Positions 4,437-5,849 of a stretch of DNA of 5,849 bases are shown here, in pieces. This DNA comes from an uncultured Ruminococcus sp. (lineage in GTDB: Bacteria > Bacillota > Clostridia > Oscillospirales > CAG-272): assembly GCA_902783705.1 (NCBI GenBank), contig CACZSA010000364.1, positions 1-5,849 on the forward strand. The letters run 5' to 3'. A program made the translations under genes and the position numbers. How positions within the stretch are numbered: the stretch's first letter is position 1; the number at the start of each line of letters is the position of its first letter. The notes beneath the pieces were generated by a model that made no database searches, was not told the DNA's origin, and saw nothing but the letters and a program-made list of their open reading frames with translations.

Positions 4437-5849
4437 ATGTACAACAAGGTCAACACCAACCTGAATTTCGTGGAACGCGAGCGCGAGACCCTGAAATTCT
4501 GGAACGAGAACGACATCTTCAAGAAGCAGCTCGCCGAGAGCGAAGGCCGACCGGGCTACACCTTCTACGACGGACCGCCGACCGCGAACGGCAAGCCGCA
4601 CATCGGTCACGTCCTCACCCGCGTCATCAAGGACCTGATCCCGCGCTACCGCTGGATGAAGGGGAAGGACGTCCCGCGCAAGGCCGGATGGGACACGCAC
4701 GGGCTCCCGGTCGAAATCGAGGTCGAAAAGAAGCTCGGGCTCGACGGCAAGGACCAGATCGAGGCGTACGGACTCGAACCGTTCATCAACCAGTGCAAGG
4801 AATCCGTCTGGAAATACAAGGGCATGTGGGAGGACTTCTCCGGCACCGTCGGCTACTGGGTCGACATGGAGCACCCCTACGTGACCTATGAAAACAGCTA
4901 TATCGAATCCGAATGGTGGGCCCTCCGCCAGATCTGGGACAAGGGACTGCTCTACAAGGGCTTCAAGATCGTCCCCTATTGCCCCCGCTGCGGCACGCCG
5001 CTCTCCGCTCAGGAGGTCGCGCAGGGCTACAAGACCGTCAAGGAACGCTCCGCCGTCGTCCGCTTCAAGGTAAAGGGCGAGGACGCGTACTTCCTCGCGT
5101 GGACCACGACTCCGTGGACCCTCCCGTCGAACGTCGCGCTCTGCGTCAATCCCGAGGAGACCTACGCGAAGGTGAAGGCCGCCGACGGGTACACCTACTA
5201 TATGGCGAAGGCGCTTCTCGACACCGTCCTCGGCAAGCTCGCAAAGGACGGCGCTCCGGCCTACGAGATCCTCGAGGAGATGCCCGGCTCCGCGCTCGAA
5301 TACCGCGAATACGAGCCCCTCTGGGCCTGCACCGCCGAATGCGCCGCGAAGCAGAAGAAGAAAGGCCATTTCGTCACCTGCGACGGCTATGTCACGATGG
5401 GCGACGGCACGGGCATCGTCCACATCGCGCCCGCGTTCGGCGAAGACGACTCCCGCGTCGGACGCCGCTATGACCTCCCGTTCGTGCAGTTCGTCGACGG
5501 CGCCGGCAACATGACCGCCGAGACGCCCTACGCCGGGATCTTCGTGAAGAAGGCCGATCCCGTCATCCTCGAAGACCTCCGGAACGAAGGAAAGCTCTTC
5601 GACGCCCCGAAGTTCGAGCACGATTACCCGCACTGCTGGCGCTGCGACACGCCTCTGATCTACTACGCCCGCGAATCGTGGTATATCAAGATGACCGCCG
5701 TCCGCGACGACCTCATCAAGAATAACAACACCGTCAACTGGATCCCCGAATCCATCGGCAAGGGCCGCTTCGGCGACTGGCTCGAGAACGTGCAGGACTG
5801 GGCGATCTCCCGCAACCGCTACTGGGGCACCCCGCTCAACATCTGGGAA
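4437..5849 (+). CDS. ileS: Isoleucyl-tRNA synthetase, type 2 (eukaryote-like), first 471 codons
   Basis: The open frame runs from ATG 4437 to the window edge, just under half of the roughly 1,000-residue enzyme that charges tRNA-Ile in the cytoplasm. The class I catalytic domain shows FYDGPPTANGKPHIGHVLTR (43-62) with the HIGH motif at 55-58, then KAGWDTHGLPVEIEVEKKLG (82-101). The CP1 editing domain is marked by the Thr-rich WTTTPWTLPSN (222-232) and GDGTGIVHIAPAFGEDD (322-338), so hydrolysis of Val-tRNA-Ile should be intact. Cysteine pairs at 182/185 and 400/403 resemble the zinc-binding pairs of known IleRS. Return to the catalytic core is visible at WLENVQDWAISRNRYWGTPL (448-467). The 'PPTANGKP' and 'RKAGWDTHGLPVE' wording belongs to type 2, not to the usual type 1 ('PPYANG..H.GHA'). 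The KMSKS loop and the anticodon-binding domain lie outside. GGAGG lies 4 nt before the ATG, and the gene is controlled by the T-box upstream. Confidence 0.97.
   Translation, partial: MYNKVNTNLNFVERERETLKFWNENDIFKKQLAESEGRPGYTFYDGPPTANGKPHIGHVLTRVIKDLIPRYRWMKGKDVPRKAGWDTHGLPVEIEVEKKLGLDGKDQIEAYGLEPFINQCKESVWKYKGMWEDFSGTVGYWVDMEHPYVTYENSYIESEWWALRQIWDKGLLYKGFKIVPYCPRCGTPLSAQEVAQGYKTVKERSAVVRFKVKGEDAYFLAWTTTPWTLPSNVALCVNPEETYAKVKAADGYTYYMAKALLDTVLGKLAKDGAPAYEILEEMPGSALEYREYEPLWACTAECAAKQKKKGHFVTCDGYVTMGDGTGIVHIAPAFGEDDSRVGRRYDLPFVQFVDGAGNMTAETPYAGIFVKKADPVILEDLRNEGKLFDAPKFEHDYPHCWRCDTPLIYYARESWYIKMTAVRDDLIKNNNTVNWIPESIGKGRFGDWLENVQDWAISRNRYWGTPLNIWE

Noticed and set aside
4266..5633. 455-codon open frame on the minus strand
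   Set aside because: It is fully antisense to ileS and to part of the T-box leader, with no family motif or plausible ribosome binding site. It is a GC-driven shadow.

Overview
The window looks like a chromosomal housekeeping region of a GC-rich Firmicute, probably an uncultured Clostridia-type bacterium. The evidence is a T-box riboswitch in front of ileS, the rpsO-pnp order, good Shine-Dalgarno sites and sigma-A/sigma-70-type promoters, with strong G/C preference at third codon positions. The lineage is inference; no ribosomal RNA gene is present.

Left part (1-881), read on the minus strand: a strong promoter (711-739), a leader of about 117 nt, rpsO (ribosomal protein S15, 321-587), a 209-nt spacer holding two long hairpins, and the first 37 codons of pnp (PNPase, 1-111). 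This is the classical rpsO-pnp pair. Reading the other way from the same spacer is a MarR-family regulator (909-1370, +) with its own promoter and candidate palindromic operators.

Middle part (1342-4089), minus strand: a three-gene operon driven by a promoter at 4061-4089. The order of transcription is a TIM-barrel sugar isomerase/epimerase-like protein (3183-3986), an ADP-ribosylglycohydrolase-family protein (1803-3152), and an O6-alkylguanine-DNA alkyltransferase (ogt, 1342-1803). The last two share one base (TAATG). The end of ogt overlaps the end of the convergent MarR gene by 29 bp. The joint role of the operon is unknown; it is the least ordinary part of the window.

Right part (4122-5849), plus strand: a near-consensus promoter, a complete transcriptional T-box leader with an ATC (isoleucine) specifier and mutually exclusive antiterminator and terminator, then ileS, which runs off the window after 471 codons. 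Its signature motifs are those of the type 2 (eukaryote-like) bacterial IleRS. No mobile elements, CRISPR arrays, tRNA or rRNA genes were found.
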